A DNA stretch of 64,000 bases from Synechococcales cyanobacterium GL140_1_metabat_312 (GTDB taxonomy: Bacteria > Cyanobacteriota > Cyanobacteriia > Leptolyngbyales > Leptolyngbyaceae). The notes beneath the pieces are model-generated. The model was not told the DNA's origin. It was given only the letters and a program-made list of their open reading frames with translations, and made no database searches. Positions 55,773 through 64,000 of the stretch are shown one piece after another. Location: NCBI GenBank assembly GCA_025351345.1, contig JANXWB010000094.1, positions 48,955 to 112,954 on the forward strand. The letters are read 5' to 3'. How positions within the stretch are numbered: the stretch's first letter is position 1; each line of letters begins with the position of its first letter. The translations under genes and the position numbers were made by a program.

Positions 55773-56231
55773 ATGAAAGATTGGCTAGAGCATACCGTAC
55801 AAGTGGAAGTTCCCTGTCCGATCGATGAAGTATGGAGCCTTTGGGAAAATATTGAATTGATGCCTAACTGGATGAAATGGATTGACTCGGTGAGTATCAA
55901 CCCGAATGAACCCGAACTATCGGTATGGAAATTGGCTTCGGGAAGTCTTGAGTTTTCATGGCAGTCTAGAATTACTAAGCAGATTCATCACCAAATCATT
56001 CAATGGGAATCCGTGGATGGATTGCCAAATCGTGGGGCTATTCGATTTTACGATCGGGGCATAGACGGCAGCATTGTCAAACTTACAGTGGCCTATTCTG
56101 TACCAATGATTATTCGACAATTGATGGATGGTTTGTCTTTGGGTTCTGTAGTTGAAGGTGCGTTGCAAGCCGATATGGAACGTTTTAAAGCCTATGCCTT
56201 ACAGCAAAATTCTCAGGGTGATCTAAAGTGA
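55773..56231 (+). CDS. SRPBCC (START-like) family protein
   Basis: 152 residues with AGAGG 6 nt before the ATG. The start-domain pattern is EHTVQVEVPCPIDEVWSLWENIELMPNWMKWIDSV (about 6-40), then SWQSRITKQIHHQIIQWES and GAIRFYDRG. It ends in a long C-terminal helix (LQADMERFKAYALQ). This resembles cyclase/dehydrase proteins that bind lipids, bilins or other hydrophobic ligands in a beta-helix grip. The ligand is not predictable. It is separated from the next gene by about 115 bp. Confidence 0.85.
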   Translation: MKDWLEHTVQVEVPCPIDEVWSLWENIELMPNWMKWIDSVSINPNEPELSVWKLASGSLEFSWQSRITKQIHHQIIQWESVDGLPNRGAIRFYDRGIDGSIVKLTVAYSVPMIIRQLMDGLSLGSVVEGALQADMERFKAYALQQNSQGDLK

Positions 56232-56347
56232 ACAATGCTGAAACTGATAATTATTATTAGTATTCTGATATGATAGAAATCCCAACATTTAAAACACTAT
56301 AATTCCCATGAATCCTGATATCGTGTATTCCCCGTCAGTGATTTATT

Positions 56348-58372
56348 ATGTCTAACCTTAGTTATCAAGATGTCTTAGCGGGAGTTCTTGCCCGGATTCG
56401 AGCCTCACTTGAGATGTCAACGAATTTTCAGACTAGTGTGGCACAGATTCGATCGATTCTTAAGGCCGATCGTGTGGGAATTTTTCAGTTTTATCCAGAG
56501 CAGGATTGGGAAGGAGAATTAATTGCTGAATCTGTCGATCCAGGGGTACCATCGGCACTAGAGATGCGGGTGACGGATCATTGTTTTAGTGAACGGTTTG
56601 CGCTTCTGTATGAGGAAGGTCGGATTAACGCAATTTCTGATGTTTACGAACAGGACTATAAGCCTTGCTACATTGAGCTTTTAGAAAAATTTCAGATTCG
56701 GGCCAATATGGTTGCACCCTTGTTAAAGGGGACGGAGCTATGGGGACTAATTTGTGTTCATCAATGTAATGTTCCTCGAGATTGGACACCCATAGATGTG
56801 GCCTTTACGAAGCAGGTGGCAGACAACTTAAGTATGGTGCTTCAACATGATGATCTATTAAAACAGGTCACTAAAGTGGGTAAAGCGGCTGAAAAACGTC
56901 TTCTGGAACAGCAAGATCGGGTATCTCAGGCGATCGATCGGATTCGGGGTTCGTTAGACTTAGACAAAATTTTTAACCGAACAGTCCAAGAAGTTCGTAA
57001 TCTAGTGCCCTGCGATCGGACGGTGATTTACCGCTTTAATCCCGACTGGAGCGGCGAATTTGTTGCTGAGGATCATGATTCAAAATGGACAAGCCTCCGA
57101 CATCAACAGATAGATGACGATAGTCTAATAAAGAATGTCAGTGAGTGCACTGTGAAGCTGCTATCAAATATTAGCTTTGACAGCCATATTCAAAATACTG
57201 AAGGGGAAATTTTTAGTTACGGTTCAGTGTTACGGATAGCGGATGATATCTATACTCAAGGCTTTACGCCTTGCTACATTGAAACCCTAGAAAAGTATGA
57301 AGCACGGGCTTATGCGATCGTTGGGCTTTTTCATGATTGGCGTCTCTGGGGTCTTCTGGCGGTTTATCAAAATGATGGCCCTCGGACTTGGCGGCCCGAT
57401 GAGATGTCAATACTGACTCAGGTCGGCAGTCAACTTGGGGTGGCGCTCCAGCAGGCAGAACTACTAGAGCATAGCCAACAGCAATCTAAACAAATTCAAT
57501 CAACCCTAGCAGATCTCAAAGCCTCTCAAGCCCAACTGATTCAACGGGAAAAAATGGCGAGTCTAGGTAGTTTGGTGGCTGGGATTGCCCATGAAATCAA
57601 CAATCCTGCGAATTTTGTTGCGGGAAATTTGCTGCATATTAGTGAATATAGTTTGGGGCTATTGGATCTGTTAAAACTCTATGAAAAATTCTGCGTTGAG
57701 GTGCCGGAGGAGATTGAAATTAAGTCTCGTGATTTAGATCTAGAATTCATTGCTCAAGATTTACCGAAGGTCTTGTCGTCAATGCAGTTAGGAACCGATC
57801 GGATTCGTCAGACTGTTCTGTCACTGCGCAATTTTTCTCGCCATGATGAGTCGGAAATGAAGATGGTAGATCTCCATGAAGGCTTAGAAAATACGCTCAT
57901 GCTTTTGCAATATTCTCTTAAAGAGAGCGATAGTCGTCCCGCAATTCAGGTACTTAAACAGTACGGAGATATGCCGGAGATCAATTGCTATCCGGCCCAA
58001 CTCAACCAGGTGTTTATGCATCTTCTGAGTAATGCAATCGATGCAATCGAACTAAAATTAAAAACTAACTCACAATTCTCCCCCAAGATCAGAATTACAA
58101 CTAAATTCAAACCACTCAGTGAAACGGTCTTCATTGAGGTGCTTGATAATGGAATTGGGATGAATCAGGCCGTCAGCGATCAGATTTTTGATCCATTTTT
58201 CACGACAAAACCAGTGGGACAAGGGACTGGCCTAGGACTATCCATCAGCTATCAGATTGTCACGGAGAGTCATCATGGCCAACTGATTTGCCGATCGGCT
58301 CTCAATCAAGGAAGTGCCTTTCAATTAGAACTTCCAAGTAATGGAATACAAAAAACTCGCCTTAAGGTTTAG
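56348..58372 (+). CDS. Double-GAF sensor histidine kinase
   Basis: 674 residues, no membrane helix. GAF 1 (about 13-165) and GAF 2 (about 195-365) both have the phytochrome/cyanobacteriochrome-like layout. In each, a cysteine sits at the bilin-attachment position: C107 in KPCYIELLEKFQIRANM and C309 in TPCYIETLEKY; the residue after it is Tyr, not the usual His. A kinase core follows: H-box with H415 in AGIAHEINNP, N-box near 515, and a GTGLGLSIS G2 box near 645. No receiver domain. A response regulator is not adjacent. Whether it binds bilin is untested. Confidence 0.85.
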   Translation: MSNLSYQDVLAGVLARIRASLEMSTNFQTSVAQIRSILKADRVGIFQFYPEQDWEGELIAESVDPGVPSALEMRVTDHCFSERFALLYEEGRINAISDVYEQDYKPCYIELLEKFQIRANMVAPLLKGTELWGLICVHQCNVPRDWTPIDVAFTKQVADNLSMVLQHDDLLKQVTKVGKAAEKRLLEQQDRVSQAIDRIRGSLDLDKIFNRTVQEVRNLVPCDRTVIYRFNPDWSGEFVAEDHDSKWTSLRHQQIDDDSLIKNVSECTVKLLSNISFDSHIQNTEGEIFSYGSVLRIADDIYTQGFTPCYIETLEKYEARAYAIVGLFHDWRLWGLLAVYQNDGPRTWRPDEMSILTQVGSQLGVALQQAELLEHSQQQSKQIQSTLADLKASQAQLIQREKMASLGSLVAGIAHEINNPANFVAGNLLHISEYSLGLLDLLKLYEKFCVEVPEEIEIKSRDLDLEFIAQDLPKVLSSMQLGTDRIRQTVLSLRNFSRHDESEMKMVDLHEGLENTLMLLQYSLKESDSRPAIQVLKQYGDMPEINCYPAQLNQVFMHLLSNAIDAIELKLKTNSQFSPKIRITTKFKPLSETVFIEVLDNGIGMNQAVSDQIFDPFFTTKPVGQGTGLGLSISYQIVTESHHGQLICRSALNQGSAFQLELPSNGIQKTRLKV

Positions 58373-58616
58373 GGCGGCTAGCTACAGGAGAATCGCGGCA
58401 GAAGATAGTTCAAAACATCGATCGGGTGAACTGAAGCTACCCGATCAAGTCCATCTTGACGACGACAGAATCTAGGGTCAATATTGTCTCCCAGCCGATC
58501 GTCTCTGAACCGATCGCACCGATTGTCCCGAACACTACCACTAGGATCTCTTTTCTCTTGGAGTTGGGGGAGATTGCGCATCAATTTTTCACGACCATTA
58601 ACGTTTTAAACATCTT

Positions 58617-59945
58617 CTATGAAACTGGCGTATGAGCTGGGTTTGTAGTGGGTGCCACTAATACCTTATCAACGCGATTACCATCCATATCCATAACTTC
58701 AAAACGCAAATTTCCCCAATTGAAATGATCCGCTGAATTTGGAATGCGGCCTAAATACATCACTACAAATCCACCCAGAGTTTGGTAAGTACCCCGATGT
58801 TCACCGGGCAAGTCTTTATCTTCAAGTTCAATAATTTCTTTAAATTGATAAATTGGCAACATTCCATCCAAAAGCCAAGATCCATCTTCGCGTTGAATAG
58901 CTTGAGGTTCTTCGAGTTCATCAAATGACGGCAAATCACCGACCAATGCCTGCAAAATATCAGTCAACGTCACCATTCCCTGAATTACACCATACTCATC
59001 AACTACAAACGCAATTTGATTTCCTGTTTGTTTAAATAGCTCTAACAATCGTAATGCCCGAGTACTTTCCGGCACAAATACTGGAGCTTTAAGGGATTTA
59101 CTAAAGTTTAATTCTTCTCCATCAATAGTCTCCATCAACAAATCATAAACCTGCATCACCCCCCGTAAATTGTCTAAGCCATCTTTACAAACCGGAAATC
59201 TTGAATGGGCACTTTCTCGCAACGTCCGACGATTTTCTTCATCAGTATCTTCAAGGTCCAACCAAATAATATCCACACGCGGGGTCATAATGGCACTCAC
59301 TCGCCGATCGCCCAATTGAAACACCCGTTTCATAATGTCTTCTTCCGCCTGCTCAAACATCCCCGCTTCCGTACCTTGTTCAATTAAGACTTTGATTTCT
59401 TCTTCGGTAACTTGCGGTTCAGAGGATGGGCGCACCCCTAATAGTTTCAATATTAAATTAGTAGACTTGCTCAGGAGATAGACCACGGGAGCGGTTATTT
59501 TTGCCAGAATAGTCATAGGACTCGCCACAACACGGGCGATCGCTTCTGGAGAATTCAACGCTAGGCGTTTAGGAACAAGTTCCCCAAAAATAAGCGTCAT
59601 GTAGGTTACAGTCAACACCGCTGCCCAAAAAGTAATACTTTCCGCATACCTCTCAAATGCTGGAACACTATCAATTAAGGGTTTATAGATTATTGAAAAG
59701 GTTCGTTCACCATATGCACCAGAAATAATGGCGATTAGAGTAATACCAATTTGAGCAGCAGCCAAGAAATTATTTGGATCATTGGCTAGTTTTAAAGCAA
59801 TTCTGGCCCCTTTGTCCCCTTGGTTTGCTGATTGCTGAAGACGAATTTTCCGCGAAGATACGATCGCAAGTTCTGACATGACAAATAAGCCACTCACAAC
59901 GATTAACAGCAATATGATCAGAAAACTATTAAAAAAGGAGGACAT
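58617..59945 (-). CDS. CNNM/HlyC-family membrane protein with CBS domains
   Basis: 442 residues, full length. The DUF21 transmembrane domain (about 1-190) has four hydrophobic segments beginning FLIILLLIVVSGLFVMSELA; two CBS domains lie at about 208-325 (MTPRVDIIWLDLED, FVVDEYGVIQGMVTLTDIL); a CorC_HlyC transporter-associated domain closes the protein (about 340-430, GGFVVMYLGRIPNSADHF). Relatives bind or transport Mg2+ or other divalent cations; the old name hemolysin is not informative. It is convergent with the histidine kinase gene. Confidence 0.9.
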   Translation of the reverse strand: MSSFFNSFLIILLLIVVSGLFVMSELAIVSSRKIRLQQSANQGDKGARIALKLANDPNNFLAAAQIGITLIAIISGAYGERTFSIIYKPLIDSVPAFERYAESITFWAAVLTVTYMTLIFGELVPKRLALNSPEAIARVVASPMTILAKITAPVVYLLSKSTNLILKLLGVRPSSEPQVTEEEIKVLIEQGTEAGMFEQAEEDIMKRVFQLGDRRVSAIMTPRVDIIWLDLEDTDEENRRTLRESAHSRFPVCKDGLDNLRGVMQVYDLLMETIDGEELNFSKSLKAPVFVPESTRALRLLELFKQTGNQIAFVVDEYGVIQGMVTLTDILQALVGDLPSFDELEEPQAIQREDGSWLLDGMLPIYQFKEIIELEDKDLPGEHRGTYQTLGGFVVMYLGRIPNSADHFNWGNLRFEVMDMDGNRVDKVLVAPTTNPAHTPVS

Positions 59946-60030
59946 CGCACGCTACGAAATAGATTTTTCCTAGTGTATCTGAACATGGGACCGATGGGGC
60001 AGGTTCTACTAGGGTTCTACTGAGGTCACG

Positions 60031-61854
60031 TTAGAAATTTTCCGTTGTCGCTCGAATGCCTTGATTGATTAAGTTTGAGAGCAATTGATTGGCTTTGGTT
60101 GGGTCTCCAAAAGCACCTGCTTGCATGACTTTTCTACCATTAGACATCACAGCAAATGCCCCTGGCACGATCGATCGCAATCTATCCGCATCCACCATTT
60201 CAACCACAACCCGAGACTTTACACCCACGGGACGTTCAGCAGCGGGACGATCGATTTTCCGACCTGCTTGCCGCCATACGGGGACCGATGACATATCGCC
60301 AATGTTGCCGATGGGAATATCGGAACCAGGGACGGGGAGTAAAGACGATGGGGGCATCGTTGCGGCTGTGGTACTTGGGAAGACTAGATTGTTGAAGGTC
60401 AGTGAAGTGGGAATTTGTTTTACTGGCTTCATTTTTGCAGCCTTAGGCACAGGCAACGATCGGCTCCCAGAATCGGGCTGCACTACGATCGGGACAATTA
60501 ATTCCGAGGGTAATGCAGCGATGGTCGGTAATGCCGCACCAGTAGGCGTTGTCACCTTAGCGGTTGCGGTGGGGCTAAGGGGTCTAGTGGATGATGCCAC
60601 ATCTGGACGGGTAAAGGTGAATTCTTGGGGAGAACTTGAACTAGTCGGGCTGGCAATGGATACAGGCATTGTGACCGCAGGCGGCAAGCTCTTAACAACG
60701 GGGATGTTGAAAACAGGAGCTGCATTCCGAGCGATCGGGCTAGTAACTGGAATAAGAGCCGTTTGTATAGGCGGTACAGATCGAATTAGTTGGGTAGATT
60801 GCTGAATTGGGGAGGGCTGAATTGGAGATTGCGCTACTGCTTCAATGGCATTCACATCCAAACGACCAGACGTTCTACTATATTGATTTCCAGCCGTAGG
60901 AATGACTTGGGAATTGGACTTAGCGTTAATATCCAAGCCACCATTATTCATAAATGTATTATTTCCCTGATCGCTTTGAGTGCCAAGATCTGGGCGAGAT
61001 GTAGAAATAGCAACCAATCCATCCCGCTCGTTACCATCAATTACATTACTCCGAAAGATAGGGGTCGCATTCCCTTGAACAACAATGCCATCCTTATTTC
61101 CCGTGATCCGATTTCCAGTAATACGGGGTGCAGAATTTTGAGTAATGTTAATTCCAAACCCTGTTTTCTCGAAAATACTATCCCGAATTTCTGGCCGAGA
61201 AGTTCCGTAAATCGTGATGCCATTTGCACCATTATTATAGAAATAATTGTTCTTTAAAATCGGCGCGCTATTGCCAACAATTGACACCCCATCATGACCA
61301 TTACTGGTGAATGTACTATCACTCACAGCTGGGCTGCTCGATTCAATCCAAAGACCATAGCCTTGAGGATCTGAATTAGACACCGTGACCCCCAATAGAC
61401 CAGCACGATCGGCCCCTAGAACGGTGATTTGTTGACGGGCTGACGTTTTGCTGAGGAACAATCCCGAGCCTTGAATTAAGACGTGTTGACCGCGATCGCT
61501 GGGTTCGCCTTGAACCGTCACGCTGGATTTAAGTTGAATTGGGAAAATTTCGCCGCTGTTGGTGGTGTAACTGCCCGGAGCAAGCTTAATGATGCTATTG
61601 GCATTCACAACCGATAAGGCATAGGTAAGCGTCTTGAGCGGCGCATTATCACTGCCGTTGTTGGTGTTGCTGCCCGTTTGAGGATTGACGAAGATCGTGG
61701 GATAGCTGGTTTTGTCCGCTTGAGCAATTTCCAACCGATCGCCCTGAACAGCTTGGGCCTGAACGGCGGGGGCGATCGTTACCAAGCTCAAAATCACAAG
61801 CATAGGGAGCTTGCAGGAATTTAAAAGGGGGCGCTCAAGGGAAAAGTCAGTCAC
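60031..61854 (-). CDS. Secreted DUF1565 beta-helix protein with SPOR-like end
   Basis: 607 residues from a GTG at 61854; an ATG at 61803 is an alternative that begins at the signal peptide core (LVILSLVTIAPAVQA). The parallel beta-helix spans about 45-330, opening IFVNPQTGSNTNNGSDNAP and continuing through NGxxG / GIxI coils. A long Pro/Thr/Ser region (about 340-530) leads to a C-terminal module (about 548-605) with MSNGRKVMQAGAFGDPTKAN, similar to the SPOR-like repeats of the gene at 26843. It may bind a polysaccharide or peptidoglycan in the envelope. Confidence 0.83.
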   Translation of the reverse strand: MTDFSLERPLLNSCKLPMLVILSLVTIAPAVQAQAVQGDRLEIAQADKTSYPTIFVNPQTGSNTNNGSDNAPLKTLTYALSVVNANSIIKLAPGSYTTNSGEIFPIQLKSSVTVQGEPSDRGQHVLIQGSGLFLSKTSARQQITVLGADRAGLLGVTVSNSDPQGYGLWIESSSPAVSDSTFTSNGHDGVSIVGNSAPILKNNYFYNNGANGITIYGTSRPEIRDSIFEKTGFGINITQNSAPRITGNRITGNKDGIVVQGNATPIFRSNVIDGNERDGLVAISTSRPDLGTQSDQGNNTFMNNGGLDINAKSNSQVIPTAGNQYSRTSGRLDVNAIEAVAQSPIQPSPIQQSTQLIRSVPPIQTALIPVTSPIARNAAPVFNIPVVKSLPPAVTMPVSIASPTSSSSPQEFTFTRPDVASSTRPLSPTATAKVTTPTGAALPTIAALPSELIVPIVVQPDSGSRSLPVPKAAKMKPVKQIPTSLTFNNLVFPSTTAATMPPSSLLPVPGSDIPIGNIGDMSSVPVWRQAGRKIDRPAAERPVGVKSRVVVEMVDADRLRSIVPGAFAVMSNGRKVMQAGAFGDPTKANQLLSNLINQGIRATTENF

Positions 61855-62006
61855 GGGGTTAATATCTCCTATTCACGGGGGTAGTTGATAGCATTGCGAT
61901 GTAGCTTACTCGAAAAAAACGCAACCGGAACGATTAAATCAGGACGTTTTACGGTTTCAATAGAAAAAATATGTAAAACTACACAGAAGCTTAAGGTAAA
62001 CGGTTC

Positions 62007-62137
62007 ACACAGAAGATTTCGTGATTGTCCGTCTTGGCGTGTAAACCCAAGGCAAATCATAGCCCGATCGTTCCAGTATTCGAGTTTGACTTGATCCGAC
62101 AATGACCATCGTCCGCATATCCGCATCATCTATATTT
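62007..62137 (-). pseudogene. Duplicated C-terminal fragment of cobJ
   Basis: The minus strand reads DADMRTMVIVGSSQTRILER then SGYDLPWVYTPRRTITKSSV and a stop. This is nearly the same as the end of the cobJ reading frame at 63006. About 105 bp of DNA are repeated (62031-62137 against 63017-63124) with few changes. The copy has lost everything upstream and adds a different C-terminal tail. Confidence 0.8.
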
Positions 62138-62172
62138 AAGGACGATCGCATTGCCCTGAAAACATCGATCGT

Positions 62173-62283
62173 ATGACAGTTGCAACCGATCGGCAGATGA
62201 CCTTACAGGAATATTTGGATTATGACGATGGCACCGATGGTTGCTATGAGCTTCTGGACAGGACTTTAGTTGAGAGGACTAAC
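62173..62283 (+). pseudogene. Truncated N-terminus of a Uma2-family protein
   Basis: Translation starts MTVATDRQMTLQEYLDYDDG then CYELLD, the characteristic beginning of Uma2/DUF820 proteins. Homology ends after about 37 codons where the sequence runs into the end of the SH3 gene; the open frame itself continues to 62382 without resemblance. A deletion or insertion has removed the remaining ~150 codons. Confidence 0.65.
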
Positions 62284-62287
62284 GAAA

Positions 62288-62797
62288 TTACGTATAAATC
62301 TCAAAACTTTCAGAATAGGCAACCCCCGATCGTCCATCCGGCAGCAAAACCCTCACCCACTTATTCCCCAGATCACCAATAATCACCAAAGCCATCCCAC
62401 TTGGAATTCGTCCCAGAATTTTTCCCTTCGGCGATTCCCGCAGATTTAAATACCCATCTGCCTCAATGGTTGTAAACCGACGACATCTAACCCCCGATCG
62501 CACTGGTCTCAAACGACTCCGATGAATCGCAAACTGATTATGTGGCTCCGCTAACACCACCAAATCCCCAACCACTCCATCAGTCAAAACCTGCTGACCG
62601 TTATCAATCTGCGCCACTACCTTTTTAGAATTGCGATCGCGTACATTGGCCGAACCATCCGCATCCTGCACTTCATAACAGATCCGAGGCTGAGCCATTA
62701 CGGATAGCGTTTGTCCGCTCAATAGACCGATCGTCGTTACGCATAGCGCGATCGAGGTCCGTTTCATCGAATTGATTAGCTGCTTTGATAAGTTCAT
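62288..62797 (-). CDS. Secreted bacterial SH3-domain protein
   Basis: 169 residues with a signal peptide (about 11-36, RTSIALCVTTIGLLSGQTLS through AQP). Two SH3-like (SH3_3/SH3b) units follow: about 48-100 (SANVRDRNSKKVVAQIDNGQ) and about 115-165 (GYLNLRESPKGKILGRIPSG, WVRVLLPDGRSGVAYSESF). Such modules bind peptidoglycan peptides or modify targeting of envelope enzymes. No catalytic domain is attached. It lies between a fragment of cobJ and the intact cobJ end, so it may have arrived with a rearrangement. Confidence 0.8.
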   Translation of the reverse strand: MNLSKQLINSMKRTSIALCVTTIGLLSGQTLSVMAQPRICYEVQDADGSANVRDRNSKKVVAQIDNGQQVLTDGVVGDLVVLAEPHNQFAIHRSRLRPVRSGVRCRRFTTIEADGYLNLRESPKGKILGRIPSGMALVIIGDLGNKWVRVLLPDGRSGVAYSESFEIYT

Positions 62798-63005
62798 TAG
62801 AGGCTTTAAATACTAGAGGTATAGATTTTTCCATTGTAGGAGATTTTATGGGCGATCGAGTCCCATTACTTTTAAAACTGCCACGTAGCCTCCTGTCCCC
62901 GAAAATCGGGCCAGCCCAAATGACTCTTCCGTAATGTATGGCGGCGCTGCTTACACGAGTCAGAAATCGATCACCTTAAAATAATCTCCCATTAATCTTT
63001 TGATA

Positions 63006-64000
63006 TTATTCAGTTTGATAACGTCTTGGTGTATAAACCCAAGGCAAATCATCGCTCGATCGTTCTAGTATTCGAGTTTGACTTGATCCGACAATGATCA
63101 TCGTCCGCATATCCGCATCATCTGTATTCAATTCACCGAGTGTTGTCACCCGAATCAATTCACCCGATCGACCGACATTCCGAGCAAGGACTACAGGCGT
63201 AGTTGCCGATCGAAATTGTAACAAGAGTTCTTTGGTGCGATCGAGTTGCCAACGTCTTTGGGTGGAAATGGGATTGTAAAACGCCATTACAAAATCAGCT
63301 TGGGCCGCTGCGGTCACTCGTTGTTCAATTATCGACCAAGGTTTCAAAATATCAGACAATGAGATTGCACAAAAATCATGTCCCAAGGGCGCACCAATCC
63401 GGGCAGCAGCGGCTTGCATTGCTGAAATACCAGGACAAATTTGCAAATCAATGGTTCTCCATTCTGGTTTATCAAGGGTCTCGATCGCTTCAAAAACAGC
63501 CGCCGCCATTGCAAAAATCCCAGGATCTCCAGAAGAAACAATCACAACATTTCGTCCCGCCGCCGCCAAATCTAAAGCTTGAGCCGCCCGATCGAGTTCA
63601 ACCCGATTGTCTGAGTCATGGCGAATTTGATGGGTCCGCAAGGGTTCAACCAAATTCAAATAGGTTGTATATCCCACCCAATCTGTCGATCGCTTTAATA
63701 CTTGTTTCACTTCCGGCGACATCCATCGATCGGCTCCTGGCCCAGTTCCGATTACAAATAGTTTTCCCGCTGGGTTTACGTCTGGTGGATGATAGACAAG
63801 GGTCCGATCGCTAGGATTTCCCTCTGAACTCGTGATTTGAATCGTTAATTCAGCAGCAGTATTAGGATCAGAAAACGGTAATTTACTTTGAATTAACCAC
63901 GGTGCATCCCCGATGAGTTTTACAGTTTGTCCGGCTAGCAAATTAGACAGAAACGTTTTGGCATGTTCAGGATTGGCAAGAGTATAGCCGGGTGGCGGCG
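63006..64000 (-). CDS. cobJ: CbiG-CobJ fusion (precorrin-3B C17-methyltransferase), cut by right edge
   Basis: The minus strand is open from the window edge; the N-terminus lies beyond 64000. The visible part starts with the tail of a CbiG domain (GYTLANPEHAKTFLSNLLAG, then DAPWLIQSKLPF) and passes into the methyltransferase (from about 63785): GKLFVIGTGPGADRWMSPEV, VGYTTYLNLVEPL, NVVIVSSGDPGIFAMAAAV and the PGISAMQAAAARIGAPLGHDF motif. CobJ methylates C17 and contracts the ring, while CbiG opens the lactone, so fused enzymes do successive steps of cobalamin synthesis. In-frame TTG codons inside are not the start. Confidence 0.92.
   Translation of the reverse strand, partial: PPPGYTLANPEHAKTFLSNLLAGQTVKLIGDAPWLIQSKLPFSDPNTAAELTIQITSSEGNPSDRTLVYHPPDVNPAGKLFVIGTGPGADRWMSPEVKQVLKRSTDWVGYTTYLNLVEPLRTHQIRHDSDNRVELDRAAQALDLAAAGRNVVIVSSGDPGIFAMAAAVFEAIETLDKPEWRTIDLQICPGISAMQAAAARIGAPLGHDFCAISLSDILKPWSIIEQRVTAAAQADFVMAFYNPISTQRRWQLDRTKELLLQFRSATTPVVLARNVGRSGELIRVTTLGELNTDDADMRTMIIVGSSQTRILERSSDDLPWVYTPRRYQTE

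Noticed and set aside
58378..58584. Minus-strand frame of 68 codons after the histidine kinase gene
   Set aside because: Arg/Asp-rich because of packed CGATCG sites, no ribosome site, no family; judged to be chance in a spacer.
60089..60805. Plus-strand frame of 238 codons opposite the beta-helix gene
   Set aside because: Shadow of the minus-strand gene, whose signal peptide, beta-helix and SPOR-like domain are all recognisable.
61869..62129. Minus-strand frame of 86 codons read as a protein
   Set aside because: It crosses the duplicated cobJ tail in another register and the AT-rich upstream region of the beta-helix gene. No ribosome site or domain.
62848..62934. 28-codon ORF with a good ribosome site (AGGAG) upstream of the SH3 gene
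   Set aside because: Too short and without any recognisable feature. Kept only as a note.

Overview
The window is cyanobacterial chromosomal DNA. It carries geranylgeranyl reductase (chlP) for chlorophyll and tocopherol, the cyanobacterial response regulators RpaA and RpaB, a tandem-BMC carboxysome shell protein of the CcmO type, a SLH/OprB-type porin, a bidomain sucrose-phosphate synthase, a tmRNA with a cyanobacterial-type tag, and menaquinone/phylloquinone genes. GCGATCGC and its CGATCG core are scattered at very high density through genes and spacers, as in HIP1-rich cyanobacteria. I cannot name the species; a filamentous or unicellular beta-cyanobacterium fits. There is no intact insertion sequence, CRISPR array, prophage or rRNA, and I saw no tRNA. 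Most of the window is stable housekeeping DNA, with short worn-out patches at about 48.1-48.6, 53.1-54.4 and 61.9-63.1 kb.

Layout. 0-5.5 kb: a glycosyltransferase cut by the left edge, rpaA, chlP, then deoC and recO. 5.7-8.6 kb: an MFS transporter and a GT4 glycosyltransferase. 9.4-16.8 kb: envelope genes (a beta-helix protein with six SLH repeats, a HEAT-repeat membrane protein, a YqhA-family membrane protein, a secreted protein, a SLH porin) plus a PhzF-like enzyme. 17-25 kb: radA, rpaB, a DAHP synthase, an HtrA protease, peptide deformylase, a TauE/SafE permease and a GarR-like reductase. 25-30.5 kb: DOMON-like, CIA30 and SPOR-like proteins, a DUF62 enzyme, and an overlapping pyrB-moaE pair. 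30.7-37.7 kb: a family-10 glycosylhydrolase-like protein, a creatininase-family protein, a single-ORF MenC-MenE fusion, and two uncharacterised proteins. 37.9-48 kb: a glycogen-debranching-type enzyme, an adenosine-deaminase-like enzyme, a large DUF5117-type metalloprotease, a CcmO-like shell protein and a DUF3086 protein.

48.8-52.9 kb is a sucrose cassette: sucrose-phosphate synthase, a HAD phosphatase and a PfkB sugar kinase in one direction. The order suggests synthesis and dephosphorylation of sucrose-6-phosphate plus recovery of fructose. It is followed by decayed coding DNA containing a 32-bp perfect palindrome, a TPR gene broken at a homopolymer, and ssrA. 54.9-62 kb holds a lipoprotein, a SRPBCC protein, a double-GAF histidine kinase, a CNNM/HlyC-type membrane protein and a second beta-helix protein. 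The right end is a CbiG-CobJ cobalamin gene cut by the window edge. A second, partial copy of its last ~105 bp lies about 0.99 kb away, beyond a SH3-domain gene and next to a truncated Uma2 gene.

The observations I would follow first are the MenC-MenE fusion with a shortened MenE, the duplicated cobJ tail, the frameshifted TPR gene, the orphan terminator and possible small RNA between the DAHP synthase and htrA, the sucrose cassette, and the long C-terminal extension on the CcmO-like protein.
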